A stretch of DNA of 64,000 nucleotides from Hymenopus coronatus (GCA_030762935.1 CM060895.1:30184501-30248500); one strand, 5' to 3'; shown: positions 43,701-58,700, counted from the first letter of the stretch. Program-made: numbers and translations. The notes: a model not told the origin generated them from the sequence alone.

Positions 43701-46700
43701 TTAATTTTCTCCAATTTTGCACTTCTTTCAGATCTTTAGATTTTTCTGCTGTAATTCTAGCCTGGTCTCTTAATTTTTTCATTTTGCCTAGTTGCAAGTT
43801 CCAAAAAGATGTATAGTTTTTAGTAAATCCTCTTGGTATGAATTTTTTGGCCATTTTCAAAATTGTATCACAAAGATCTTTGTTTAGTTTATCTGATTTT
43901 GTTGATTCATTTACTGGTGTTTCAAATTTGGTTTCTAATTCATTTGTAAAATCTTTCTAGTTTGCTTTTTCTAAGCTCCATCTAGGTTCATGGTTTATAG
44001 GAGTTAAATTTTTGTTTTCAAGTTGAATAGTGGCAATTATAATTCTGTGTCCTGAGCCTGGATCTTCTAACATTTGTTTGGAAGTTGACGAGTATAAATC
44101 TGAGGATACTAAAAGTAAGTCAGGGTTGGTACCAGCACCAGAATAGTGGATAAAGGTTGGTGGATCTTCTTTGTTGTAAATAACTTCTGTAATTGTTGAA
44201 TTTAGTAGGTCTTCTATGATCTTTCCAGAATTGTTTTGTTTGTCATAACCCCATAGTCTTGAATGGGCATTGAAATCTCCAATTATGATTGTATTTGAAT
44301 TTATTGTGATATTTTCAAGATTTGGGGTATTATTTGGGGGGTTATAAACAGAATAAATTTTGAAGTGAGATTTATTTTTCCATATATCCAGTTTAATTAT
44401 TTCTATTTTATCTGTATTATGCATTTCTTTAATGTTTTTAAAAGATGAACTAGAATGCCACTGCTTATTTGTCATCCCTTAGGAAGAAATACATACTAAA
44501 ATTTTGAAATTGATAATATTTTAGTTGTTCTAATGTTAAATTTGCTTCTTGAATAGTAAATGTATCAATATTATGGTAATATATAGTTTTACTTAGTTCA
44601 TATTTCTTCACTTGTGATAGTGCTTCTGTATTCCATTGTAATATTTTTGATTTGTCATCATATTTTGTTGTTTACCTTGGGAAAAGGTCTCTGCCCGGAA
44701 ATCCAAATGTTCTACTTTCGGAATGTTTCTTTTTCCAATGGGACATCATTTTATCTGGAATGTTTTTATTTAACTTTTTGTAATCATTTAAAATTAGGCA
44801 CCATAAATGGCAGTTACAACAACTAAGTAAAGAAATGAAAGAAAATGAAATGATCCCCTAGGCCTCGAATATCATCAGGGTTGAAGAAAATAAGAGTTGA
44901 GTCAAGCAAGACTGGATAGGAATGGTGAAAGAGGGGATTTGATATGTGGAAAGGAAGAAATATCAGTCCAGGTCAATAACTCACCAAGCTGACCAGTGCT
45001 TGGTGAGCAGCTCTTCCCTTTAGTTCATCACATAATTTTGTTCAGATCGGTTCCTTTAAGTCTTCAAATTATAGAAACAATTAAAGGGTCCCCTTTCTAT
45101 TATAACAAAATTAATATTAATAGAGTGTAAATAATAAAATTAATACAGCATAAATAATTGTGACTGAACAAAACTCACCATAAAAAATACTTCACTCTAA
45201 AAGTGCTTTTGTTTTTAATCTTAAAATATTTTGTTTGTTAAGGATGCTGTAAATTACTAAATCATATCAGCACTGCCTGTATGCCAGAAATTTGTCCTGC
45301 AGGACTTTTTCTACATGACAGTAAAATACTGACTTGGAGCTGTTGCTTTTAAGCACACTTAAAAACCATCAGTCCAAGCCGGGTTTGAACCTGCGGCCTT
45401 GGGATCAGAATTTTAATGTAAGTTCAGTATTTCCCATCACTTTTGTGTTACATTGAGATCAGAAAAAGACAAATATAAAAAACAGATATGCATAAACAGT
45501 AAAGCAAATTCTACATGTATTTAAGTAATTTAAGTTGGTGACAAGTTTCACTCGTCTTTTTTAATATAATTGAAGCCTACAAAACACGAAGTATACAGAT
45601 TATATTTTATAACCTCTGCAATGCTAAATGCAAATATAGCATATGAAGTATTGAGAAAACAAAAAAAAAACAAAAAAAAAAAAAAAAAAATCTGATGTGT
45701 CCCATTCACATGACTTTCTCTATATCTCTGTAAATTATTGTTAATAAGCTTATCTTTTATTTATTTCATGCTAATCGAGAAAAATTAGCAGAAATAGTCA
45801 TTTCTTGCTTTATTGTAAGTAGAAGCGAAATAAGAGAGTACCATAGGTTAAAGTGAAAGCCAAAAGCTGGTTGCTATGTGACTGATCTTCCTTTGTTTGT
45901 GTGGACAGGAGTTGACAAATTCCTGTATGAGAAAAGTATAAGTTTTTCAAAGCTGAAACCAAGAAAAAGGAATATCTCAAAAACGATCAACTCCACGAAA
46001 AAAATGTACATAACATAAATTGTGTGTTTTAACGTGCTCTACATTTTTTGTGGGTTAAGTTTTTGTCCATCTCTTACGGTTTAGTAGTTATGAAAAATTT
46101 ATCCAGAATAGAGCAGTCTTCAGAGGCTATTCCCAGAAAATTCAAGATATACATTTTATTTGTCAGGCAAAATTTTTTTTAATATACAAAATTTTAATCA
46201 AAATCGTTAGAGCCATTTTTGAGATAATCAAAATTTTCGAAAAAAGTTCCATGTAAAGGGTAGTTGGGGGTGGGGGGATTTTTCTCAAAATCTTCGTGTC
46301 GCATCCCTGGAAGATACTTTAACTTAAATACAAAGTTTGGTATTTTGCTAACTTTTTATTTTTGAGTTATCGTGTTCACACACACACACACACACACCCA
46401 CACCCACCCACCCACACGGAGCTTTTTCTGAAAACTTTTTTTGGATACAGGGGACTCTAAAACATATATTTCCTGTGAAATCTCGGTATCAAATTTTTTG
46501 GTGGAGTGCAATACATTCTCTATACACTATGTACATAGTGCCTATAGAGAAAGTAAAAACTCAACATATATGTATAAACTGGACTCTCCTGGAAAAAAAG
46601 AAAAGAAACAAAGAAGAAAAAAAAAAAAAAAACAAGTATTTTCTAATGTTTGTATTCCATATATTTGTCTATATTTTCAAGGATCCAACATTTTCAGTGA

Positions 46701-49700
46701 ATAAATTACCGAGTTACACAACAATTTTACTGTAAAACAAACAAACCAAAAAAGAAAAATAAAGTTATCTTTTTCAAAAATAACACACTAGCATTTTTTT
46801 TCAAGACAATCAATAGAACTACTGCTTTTTGCAGTGTTTATCACTATTTCATAGAACTTATATTTAAGAATTTAGTTTAACTTCCAATACAAAAATATAT
46901 TATTACCTGCTGATATGATCTCAGTTGTGCCTGAATGGGAACTGGCACCTTATAATCTTCAATCATTTTAGGATTAAACAGCTGTTCCAAGAATTTACGT
47001 TCACAGATTTTCTGAAGAGCTAGTTCCGAAGTGAGATTTGGAGGATCTGGCACACCTCCATCAAGAGGCATTAACTGAATTAGAGTTGCAAAACAATGTG
47101 TTGCTAACAAACGCACAGGCTGGTTCTGATCGCTCATACGTCCTAGAAAGAAGCATTTTAAATTAACAGCTTTCAGCATGTAAATATCTGGGTATATATG
47201 ATACTATGAGAGTTGGAACCAAATAGTAGCAACTATTTATTTACAACTTTACCAAGTTTAACTGTTCTTCAAAGTGGTCACTGGCTTTGAGTACAGCGAT
47301 GTAGAAGTCAAAGAATACCCTTAGCAGTGCCTGTTGTGTTGGTAGTTTGAATGGAGCAGTCTACTGCCTGATGAATCTCTGGAACAATTCTGAAGCAAAT
47401 GCCACAAAGTGGTTCCTTCTTCGGAACCAAGTCAAAGTCACAAAGACTTAAGTCCAATATTGCTGCTTCTTTCTCAAAACTGGTTGCAGATTGTGGTCCA
47501 AAAGAGCAAAAATACTGTGCATTGACAGTCTGCTGTGGTGGAACGGAATGTGTTAGCCTAACGCCATCACCACAGTCTTACATGGGAAGAGCCTAAGTTT
47601 CGTGAACTTTCAATATTTTCATCTTTGAACTTTCTGATCCTTGAAGACACTTTCTGCAGAACCCACTCATCCTTTTCCACGAAAATGTTCAGCCACATTC
47701 AGCACAAAATGGCTGTTGTGTTCAGTCGATGGAGTGGTTTACTATACTCCTCTTTTAGGGCACCTAAGTCCTTGTGACTTTTGACTTGAACCCTAAGAAG
47801 AAGGAATCACTTCGTAGCATTCACTTCAGAACTGTTCCAAAGATTCATCAGTTAGTAGACTGCTCCATTCAAACTATCAACACAACAGGCACTGCTAAGG
47901 GTATTCTATGGCTTCCACATCACTGAAAAAGAGTGACCACTTTGAAGAATAGTTAAACTTGGTAACAGTTGTAAACATATAGCTGCTACTATTAATGTTT
48001 CAACCCTCGTATATATCAATTTTTCCCCTCTTGAAAAGCTAAATGACTGGCAAGGGAAGTTGTGAGAGAAGTAGTGGAGAAGAGTTCTAAAATATTGATA
48101 TAGAATTCTAAATTTAGATAAAATGTTTATACCAAGAAAATCCTTAGAACTTCAAGAAAAGAGCTTTAGGAATGAATGGAATAACTTAAGATGAATCAAG
48201 CTGGAGAATAAGGGAAAACATTAAAATGTATTAATGAAAGGAATGAGGATAAGTTTCAAAGACACAGAAATACAAAAAGTTTCAATAAAACAGTTAGAAA
48301 AAAGATCATTATACCAGAAAAAATGCATCGCAAAGAGAAACTTCTTGATAAATTAAGTAGAAATCAAGGAAACAGAATAAGATAGGTTTTTCAATAAGAA
48401 GGATAGGTAAAAGACATGAAACATACAGTATTTCAGAAAAAGAGATGGAACTCTGGAGAAAAGTGTATATAAATGAAAAATGAAGGGAGACTATAATTCA
48501 ACTCTTAAGCAAACAAAGCAGGAATTTATAAGTGTATCTCAATAAGGTTAACAATAAATTAAAATGGGCACTAAGAAGGTAAGAAAATCAATTATTTTAA
48601 GGGTAGTTAAAAGTATGTTTAGACAATTTATTGTTTGAATATGGCAAGCTAAGAATCTGTGGTGTATGCTTAGCCATATCGTTTGTAAACTGCTTAGAGC
48701 ATAAGCAAAGCTAAACTCCAAACAAAAGAATTGAAACTAGTTTGTACATTAATTTACTGTGGACCTCTACCAAAGAGGTCCTTCATACAATTTAGTATTT
48801 ATTTGTTCAGTCATTAGGTACATTAGTACAATAGACATGGTCAAAATAATATATACACCTAAGATATAAAGTCAGTCATATAACAATTTTAGAATTAAAA
48901 AATGTATCCACATTGTAAAATAACCATTATTTTATATATATATATATACATATATATTTTTTATATATATATAGCCAAACTGTATTACATTCAGATCTCT
49001 CATGTGGTCAGGAAGCTTATTGTAGGCTATAATTCTGGTTATCAAATAATCATCTTCAACTTTCTTTAGTCTAGTGTATGGAACATGTAATTTGTCAATA
49101 TATCTGGTATTTAATGTGTGTACATGTTTGTTCAGTTTAAATTGATTTAAATTCATGTGCACATATAATAATAATTGTAATATATAGCAATTGTACACTG
49201 TTAAAATTTTCTATTGCTTAAAAGGTGGTCCTCCTGGAGCATTGTAAGAAGTACGACATAAAATTCTCATGGCTTTCTTTTGTAGAAGTAGAATATCATT
49301 TAATTTACAACAGTTCCCATATGCTAACAGTCCATAGCTAAAAACACTTTCAAACAAAGAAAGATATATTTGCTTTAAACAGCTGCAAGGTACTTTGTTG
49401 TAAATAGTTCTTAGTAAATACACAACTTTGGATAACTTTTTACAGACCATTTCAACATGTGAAGTCCAGGTTAATTCTGTGTCTAAAACCATTCCTAAAA
49501 GCTTTACACTAGTGTATTCAGCATCATTTGAGCTTTGTCTAAGGCCAAAAAGTCCATATATATCCTCACTATGAGAGTTACTTATTTTTTTCACGACCTG
49601 GATAACCAGCTCCTCAGTTACTTCTTGCCAAATAAAACTTACATTACAATAGGACTTATTACTTACAATTATCTTTGCTACATTAAACTGCTCTGATATT

Positions 49701-52700
49701 TGCTTTGCTTTATCATAATTATTTTTCACAGATTCAGATAATATTCGATATAAACATGTAATTAGAAAGGTAGTTCCAATAATTACATGAAGGCCATGAA
49801 ATGCCAACCCGGTACACTAGCAATTCGATTAGGCGCTAATATAATTGCAGGACATCATCTTATAACAGAGAAATATTTTTTTTAAAGATATCTGGTGAAA
49901 TAGGCACATTAAATCTATTCTTAGTACTATTAGTTTCTCTTTTCAAAACATTCCATACTGCTTTACATTTATTTTGTTTGTTTTCAATATATTCCATATT
50001 GCTCCCTAGTTTTGCTATTTGTAGTGCAGATTTATATTGATTTCTACATAGTTTACACATTATTAATGCTGCTTCTAATTTTGTATTTTTGTATACAGTA
50101 TTGAGAGCCATAACCTTGTTTCTCATTTGCTGCAAGTCAACATTAAACCAAGCATTACGTCTTTTATTACTTTTCTTAGCCTTATGTTTCATAACAACAA
50201 TAGGACAACACTTATCAAATACATTTAAAAAAGTATTAAAAATAATTTAAAAATTTCATTAGCACTTGTATAGTGGCAGAATAAAATATCTTACCAAATT
50301 ATGTTATTGAGCGAGATAAAAAGATGCTCCATATGATTTGGGGTAGTTATTCTTTTAGATCTTAAGCTTTTTAGTACATTAGTTTCAATTTTTTCACCAA
50401 AGACTGAGAAACTTAGTAGAGAATGATCAGACAATGAAGGGTCATTTGTTTTGACTTCATATAAATGTTTAGGAAGATTTGTAATAAAATTATCAGGACA
50501 TGCATTGTCTCTTGTAGGTAGAGCATGGGTACAATGGCTACTAAAAATATTAAGCATATTACTAAAACACATATTCCTAGAATTTAAAGTGAGCATACTT
50601 ATATTAAAGTCACCACAAATAAATAATGTCATATGTTTACTACTAAGATTTAACAAACGTTGATCAAATGCAGCTTGAAATGTTTCCCTATCACCACTTG
50701 GTGGACAATAAACATGTTAGAGTTTTCAGAGTTTTATATAAATAGTTACAATCTCAAAATGTCCTTCTATGCAATATGAGAAAACACTAATTTCAGTAAA
50801 TTCAAGTCCTTTCTTAAAAATGGCTACACCCCCATTTTTCTTGGTTGTACGACAAAAAATTGTTGCTCTTGCATAATCACTAATATTACAAAATTCAGTT
50901 TCATTTTGCACAAACCAATGTTCTGCAAAGCATAACTCGGAATAGCTTTTATCTTGTAAATATCCTTCCAATTCCTTAAGGATATTTATAAAAAATATAT
51001 CATAGCACATTACCACATTTTGTATTACACATTTAACTGGCATAGATTTAGATTCTTTATAATGTACAATAGTATTATCGGGGGAATTTATCCGAGTCCT
51101 TGGATTGTGTTTAGTGGGCTCTTTTGGCGTTGATATAAAAAATGCCACACACAGGCATTCACTGGCCATATACTGGGATCCATTGCAGAGTCAAAATGTT
51201 CTTCCAGAATATCCACTTTAAAGGAGGAATAGTCGTGTGGTTGTCGTGATACTAATTGTTCACATTTAACTTCTGGAAATTTGGTTTCAAAAATTGTACA
51301 ATATTTTCTACTTTAGTCTCTGGGGTCAGCCTAAATACATGCAATGATACAGTTTATGGCACCCCTTGAAGTTTTGCTGTGCTAACAGTATTATTTTGTA
51401 AGTTGCTACCAACCATTACACTGCATATGGTCTTCCTGCCAATGACTTTTGCCCAGGTGTCTTTTCCTTCATTAGTTTGTGTAACTGCATCAGAAGTTAC
51501 CTTATTATACATTTCTTTGATGATACAAGGAGTGACTTCCTGCTTCTTGTTGTCTGGTATTGATTTTTCTAGCAACAAGAAACTAGAAGATGACGTTATG
51601 TCCACCTGTCTTTTGTCCAAAGTTGTGGATGTATTAGCTGTGCACATTTTACACTTTCTTGCACTGTATCGCCGTAGCACTTTTCTAATAACTCAATGTA
51701 ACGAGTTAAAATGTTCACTTTTTCATGTAATTCAACAATTATTTTGACCTTCTGCCTTAAAACATATTTCGCAAATATCAACCTTGGCGACAGTTTCTTC
51801 AAGGTCATTTAATGCATTAAGTAGAGTGGCGTCTTCATTAGCTTCATCACTTAAAACACTTTCACAATCACCACCATTTCCACAACACTTAACATTATCA
51901 AATAGGAGTAAACACATAGATTACACTCAAACTTCACTCTTGAAATAGAGTAACTTACTTCGAACATGTTTCGGTGGCTTTTGCCACCATTTTCAATGGA
52001 GATTCACTGAATCTCCGTTTTCAGAGTGAAGTTTGAGTGTAATGTATATGTTTACTCCTATTTAACTAGTTACTTCACTGTGCATTCCCATTAATGTTTT
52101 AATTACTTAATGTTATTTTCGTCCATAGGTTGTATACTATTTGTCAATTTAGCACAACAACTTGCGTGAAATACATTTGTACACTTGAGACATTTTAAAC
52201 CATTCACCACTTTTTGTTTACATCTTTTACATAAAGAGCCAGTTAGACAACCCACTCCACCTTGTACACAGTTGTGGGAGCTATGATCAAACATGTCCGC
52301 TTGTGATGGATATACAATCTTAGCTCCCAACCAACATAAAATGAATGAGTACCCCTGTTTTGTGTATTAATGTTCCTATTAAAACGAAATATATATATAA
52401 AGCAGTAAAAATGTTATAAAACTTAAGTTTATCTGAAACATACTTTGTAACATAATAGAAACTATAGGGAATAATATTTTGCATGAATGAATTTGCTTAC
52501 CTAAAAGGGGCACAACTAGAAGTACTATGTATGGCACAATATCAAGCTGCAGTTTTTCTGTGATGCATGCAAGTGCTTCCACAGCTCCCTGTCTGTGAAT
52601 TTCAGAATCTGTTGCTCCAAGGAAAGGTAAAACTTTATTCACAACATGAGTCATTACTGGCACAGAAGATAAACAAGCTAATGTACCCAAGCAACGAGCT

Positions 52701-55700
52701 GCCATGTGTCGCACAGCTCTATATGGATGGTTTAGCAGCAGACATAAGCGTGGCAAACAGTCTTCAAACACCTGTAAATATTAACATTTCTTAGGCTAAT
52801 TTGTAGGCTTAAATATATGTGCTAGACCAAGCATCACTAACTGATTGTTCTTTGAGTAAAGCAGAGAAAGCAAATTTGTCTGTTGCTCTTGCTGAATTGC
52901 CATTGTACACACAAAACCTTTAACTGCACAGAAAGAAGGAAGAGAGAATTTCTTTACTTTAGTGGTGATATGCAGCATTTTGCATTTGAAATACTTAATC
53001 CACTGTTAATAGGTTATTATACCTCTAGTTCATAATTAGTATGTAGAACCACAGTTCTATTATATCTGTTATATTCATATTTCGGATATGAACACATACT
53101 TTCATAGTATAAAATAATAAGTATTGTTAGCAAGCTGAATTCTCACAGGGAGGTCCAGATTCGGATTTTCATAACTGTTAAACCATAAAAATTAAGACAA
53201 AATCTTACTACGCAGAAAATTAATCTTGTTAAATACATAATTTATGTCAAATACGCTTTTTATGTAGAGCTAACCATTTCTGAGATATTCCTTGTAATTG
53301 ATTTCAATTTTAAACTACATAACATTTTCTCAAATGGGAAGTGACATTTCATTTCATCTCTCGTTTTACTGCAGGCCATCCAAAGCAAACCAAACTTAAA
53401 TTGTTTTTCACGTAGGACCAGCTTTTAAAAGATTTGATTATCACTTTAGCTTAGTGTATTCCCTTCTATTTACAAGAAAGCAAATAATAAAACCATTTCT
53501 GCTAATGTTTATCTTGATTAGCATGTTGTAGATAAAAGAATAATCTTTTGTAAGGAAGATTGTTTCTGTAACAGCTAGAGAAAGTTGTGTGAATGGAACA
53601 CTTCAGACTTTTTACACTTTTAACTCCACTTCCCATTCATTTGGGAAGTTTGATTTTTGGGGTATCTCTACAGTTCTAAGTTTTCAATTTCCTGCCATGG
53701 ATGACATCTGACTCCCAGAAGGGTAGAGGGCAGCACAACACTGAGCTGAACACAACCAACTGTCAGTTGACCATGGAACTGTAGATAGGGTAGAGGTTCC
53801 CTAAAAACAGTCTTTCTGAATGAAAGGGAAGTGGAGTTAAAGGTGCAAAAAAAGATACTCAATACTTTCCTAGGTTTGGTAGCCAAAATAGAAACATTGG
53901 AATAAAATATCATAGTACCAACATAGTAAAACTAATTGTAATAAAAGAAAATTCACATTTATAGCAGTGATCATGAACACACACATCTTAGTAACTAATT
54001 GGTATTTAACACAATTTGAAATAAATGTTCTTCTCCCTGAAAGATGTCAAACTCACTTGCACGGTTTACATAGTGATGCTGAAAATAGAATTTTTAAATG
54101 AAAAACTTTGCCGCAAACTAAACACTTATTCTGTTACTTTCTATAGAAAGTAACTCCTTCCAGCTGGCATAACTAAGAATCAATGGCTTGCATATTGCAT
54201 TGCTTTCAGTTTCCCATATTTTAAACTGTCACATGATACTCTGTGTTTGAACGAGATACCCACCACTGTAGCCACATGTTTACCCACTGCAGAGCACAGA
54301 GCAACCCTGCTTGCTCTAATCAAGCGAGTTGGCGATGCTTTGCTAGACAAAGGAAGTCAGAATCACCATTACATTCTAATATTCCAACAATGTTAACTGT
54401 GGAAGTAAAGCTGTTGGTCCTGTATCATAGATTTACGGCACGTAAAAGAACCTCAAGCCTGATAGAGAGGCCTCTGAGCAAAATTAAGTGGTCTTTCAAA
54501 CCCAATTTACAATGGGACGCTGAGAACCATAAGAGTTAAAGAGCGCCCATAAATAACCACCATTTACATTTTTCTTAATGTTAACTGTACATGGGATAAT
54601 TTTATATATAACATTGAATGCAATTCCTTTAGCAATATTTTCTTATCTGGCACTAAATATGAATAAAAATACTGCAGAATGTCTTATACATGCCTTTATA
54701 CGAATAAATAAGGTTATTCTTATACTTCTTGTGAGTCAAGTTAAACTTTCATTACATATTCATACACGCTGTAAGTAGCCAAAATTTTAAAAAGTGGGTT
54801 GCTATATAATAGCTTTGAAATTCCATTTGCTTTGCATGGCCATAAGGAAACACAAATACTGATTTACCAGGGCCATAGTGTCAATGGATTACATACTCTA
54901 CATAGTTCACAATTTTCTACTGCATTAATTCCATTGATATCTTGTTGAGAAGTATGTTTTGAACAACATTTCTACCATGAAATGCTGATTAGTTTACAAC
55001 ACCAGCCACGGAAAAAGATCAGGTAGAAGCATTTCCTACATAGCACACACTAGTTTCATTAAGCAATATGCACATTGTGCATTTAACATGGCAGAATACA
55101 TCTTTCTTGATAAGGTTAAGGTGGTTTAAAGTTAACTTTCTAATTTTTTGCTTAACGTGCTTAATTAATTTCATACTTTTGTCTTCTTGTGAACTTATTA
55201 AATTACAATATTACAGCATTATGGTTGGTAATTATAAGTGAGCATGTAAGAAAAAATACTCCAGATAAATGACAGCACAGAATGTACATTGTTGAGATAC
55301 ATCTGCATGCATCACCACAAAGGAAGCACATGTTGTTGACTGAACATTCCATTTCATGTAAGTCAAGTGCACCGAATGTTAAACCATCTGAACTGCAATC
55401 CAACAAATTGAAGGCGAAAAATTTTAGTTTTACTGTAAAAGAAAATACAATTAAAGCATGAGCCAAAACATTCTCTAAATATAATATTAAACACACTTGA
55501 AATATATTAATGGTATAGTGCAATATATAACAAGTGTAGGGCCCTAAATAAATTGTTTTGAAATACAGGTGATGTCGTATTGTTAAACATATATAAAACG
55601 GTAAAAAAAAAAATATTCCTGTAATTGAAAAAGAGGTAAAAATGTTCAGTAAAACCTGGGGAATTTCACTCTATATATAAACAATTAAACTAATCAATGA

Positions 55701-58700
55701 ACAGCATAAAATTGAGCAACACTGACACATTTCATATGAGTTGCCTGTTTTTCAAGGGCTTTTATTTCATGCCATGTTGAGAGTACTGAATCATCTTAAA
55801 AGAGGCAATTTCATTGAATAATGAAATGACATGCGTTTCTCATAGACCACCCAAAAAAAGCCCACTCATTTCATGCTATCTCACCATATATACAGAAGGA
55901 CCTAATTTCCACATCAGCTCAAAATTAGAAAAGAGATTCTCAAATATATTTTGTTTCTCTGATATTAGGGCAGAAATAGTGTCTGTCTGTGGCTGCGCCG
56001 CAGCCAAGTGGTTAGACCACTCACCTCTCACCAAGGCGGCCTGGGCTTGATCCCAGGTGACTGTATGCGAGATTTGTGGCACACAAAGTGGCACAGGGGC
56101 AGGTTTTTACCAGGTTCTTCGATTTTCCCCGCCACTGCATTACACTGGTGCTCCATCTTCATTCCATGTATCATCAGTGTCATTGCCTGCATTGCCATAG
56201 TAGTAAAAGCAGGCATTAAATGCTATTAAAAAATTTGAATTTAAGTATTTGCTTAAGTTTGGTATTCAATTGACTTTCCATTTTAGAGTTATGCAGTTCA
56301 GATATCCACACACACACACATATAGATCTATTCTTAAAAATGTGTATATTTATTTATTTTATTCAGGAGCCTCAAAATGTGTATTTCTGGTGAAATCTTG
56401 GTATCAAATTACTGAGTGGAATACATCACTTCGCCTCATTATACATGTCACCATTTGTGGTACTTGCCTTTAATACCCAAGGTTACAGGTTCAAACTTGG
56501 TAGAGATTGATATTTTTTCAGAGCTAAAAATCCTTAGCATGTCATTCTCCTGAAAGGAGGTAAAAACACTGTTGGTCCTGTGTAATGTTTATATGCATGT
56601 AACAGAACCCCATACTTAAAATGCCATTTTCATGTCTGCAAGTCATGATTTCTTCCTACGGTGCTATCTATGGCTGACAAATTGATCCCTTGTCAACATG
56701 GCACATGTGAAATTATGAATTAGAAATGTCACTTAAGTAAACCCCGCCAGGTTCCATATGCTCCAAACAGGATTTACAGGAATTAACAACTTACTACAAA
56801 CAGCAAAGAAAATTAAAAAATGAATGGTTAGCTTTGCATTTGAAAATTCAAACAGAGAGACAATGAATATCTCCAGGTTTCTATTTTTTCTTCTTTTTCT
56901 TTTGTTTTCCTTGCTTTTTATTTTTTTATTGAAAGGTATGTATGTGGATGTGTCTATAAAGCAAAACTCAAAAATGAAAATCTGTTTAAGCACCAAATCT
57001 GGTAAATATTAAAAGCTGAAGCACTATTAATGCAAAACTATTTTCATTTTAATTTAATTTTAAAATATAATTGAGTCAATGCACTCAATCCATTTACCCC
57101 AGGCTGTAAAATCACAACAGACTGAAATTAAATAAAGAAACCAAATTGGTATTTACGTAATAAATTTTAGCATCTTATATAAAGATGCGACAAAGATTTT
57201 CAAGGAAATCCCCCCACCCAAATACTCCCCATATTTTGATTACAATAACAGTGTGACAAAATATATCTGGAGGTTTCTGCAAATAACTTTCAAAGTCCTC
57301 TTCATTGCGATTTATTTTTGAATAATTGGTAAACTGTAAGAATAAACAAACTCTTACTCCACAAAAGGTGCACACAATTTATATCAGATAAAAGTTTTTT
57401 GTGAATTTGATCATTTCCAATATGATTTTTGTTATTGGTTTGAATTTTAAAATATGAGGAGCTAAGCCACTATTAATTTTTTCTCATGATCATGCAAAGA
57501 GAATGGAGTTTTTAAAACCATCACCTAATGATCTCTTAACCTACTGCATTCTCCTTGTATCTACAACAAAATGTATAATGAAACCACTTATGCCAATGTC
57601 TATTTTGATTAACAAGAAGTAGATATGTGAATAAACTTTGAAAGAAAGGGATTTGAATGTAGACATCTCAGTTAAATAGTGTCACTTTGCTACATAACAC
57701 AATACTGTAGGGAGTCTACTCCTGTGACACTTCAGCAGTTGTGACACGTTACCTGAGGTAGTAACTCTTTGTGGAGTGCAGGAGAAGTTACTTCAAGAAC
57801 TTGCAGACTTAATACCAACTCCTCTGCTGCAATTTCAGAGCTCATTGATGAAGGATCTAAAAGAAAAAGATTTTCTGTTAACCAAATATATACTCAAATT
57901 CAAGAGACAAACTTACAACCAAATTTGATGTTACTCACCAAATGATGATGGATCAATACTACTTTTCAGATGACCAATCATCACTTCCCATAGTTTTGGT
58001 AACTGCTGTGGTAAACTACTGCCAAAATAAGAACTTATTGCTGTTAAAGCAAATGATGCCCCTTTCCTCTGTATACGATTTTGTTTCTGTACCTGAAATA
58101 AACAAGGATACAATTGAAAACCTTGATATATAAATGAACAGCCCATGCATTTGAGATCATTTTGTATTCGGTTAAATACAGTAATCACCATTAGTAAAAC
58201 TGTTGCAGTTGAGTGACTAAACCAAACTTAGAATATCTGATATACTATATTATGTATTAATTAGGGCAAGCCTAACTACACAGATTTTAGAAAACCAATA
58301 TGCTCAACTGCTTCTAAATGTACCCTGCTAGACTAGGATGTTAAGGGGTCAACCTTCAGATGAAGGTACCACATTGAGACCGTAAGCTAAAATGTGTACA
58401 GGCAAGAAAAGATTTGTATGTTGTAGTTACTTTATTGCTAGATTCTAGCCCAATGCTTAGGTACATAAACATATTGAAAATTGAAAACTATTGTTATTCC
58501 CACTAACTATGTGTTCACCAAAGAGGAACACAATGAATCAGGTATGAAAACTTAATTTTTTCTAGCACGCATGTTTTAAGCTTCCTTTTATATAGATGGT
58601 TATAGTGGATGGTAATTTTAATCAGTTTAAATTTTAAAGTAGAATATTAAAATTTATATCCTGTATTGTATTGCATTATTCACCATAAAAAACGTCTGTA

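Larger units (their letters stand above)
48930..52335 (-). mobile_element. LINE (CR1/Jockey-like) with PHD-type ORF1, dead
   Basis: In minus-strand order: Cys-rich ORF1 start ([29 protein letters not shown]), a PHD/zinc-finger-like start; a hairpin MITE; ORF1 rest ([19 protein letters not shown]). Then the endonuclease ([39 protein letters not shown]), and the linker [15 protein letters not shown]. An interruption at about 49738-49868 is followed by RT start [28 protein letters not shown] jump then leads to the RT thumb ([38 protein letters not shown]). The RT palm with its catalytic FADD is deleted. Multiple frameshifts are present. It is in the sense orientation of BTAF1. Confidence 0.82.

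Noticed and set aside
47399..47596. Plus-strand 65-codon frame
   Set aside because: It lies inside the inverted-repeat element and has no transposase signature of its own.
55203..55523. Cys-rich 106-codon minus-strand frame
   Set aside because: No homology, no splice support, low-complexity hydrophobic composition typical of AT-rich intron DNA.
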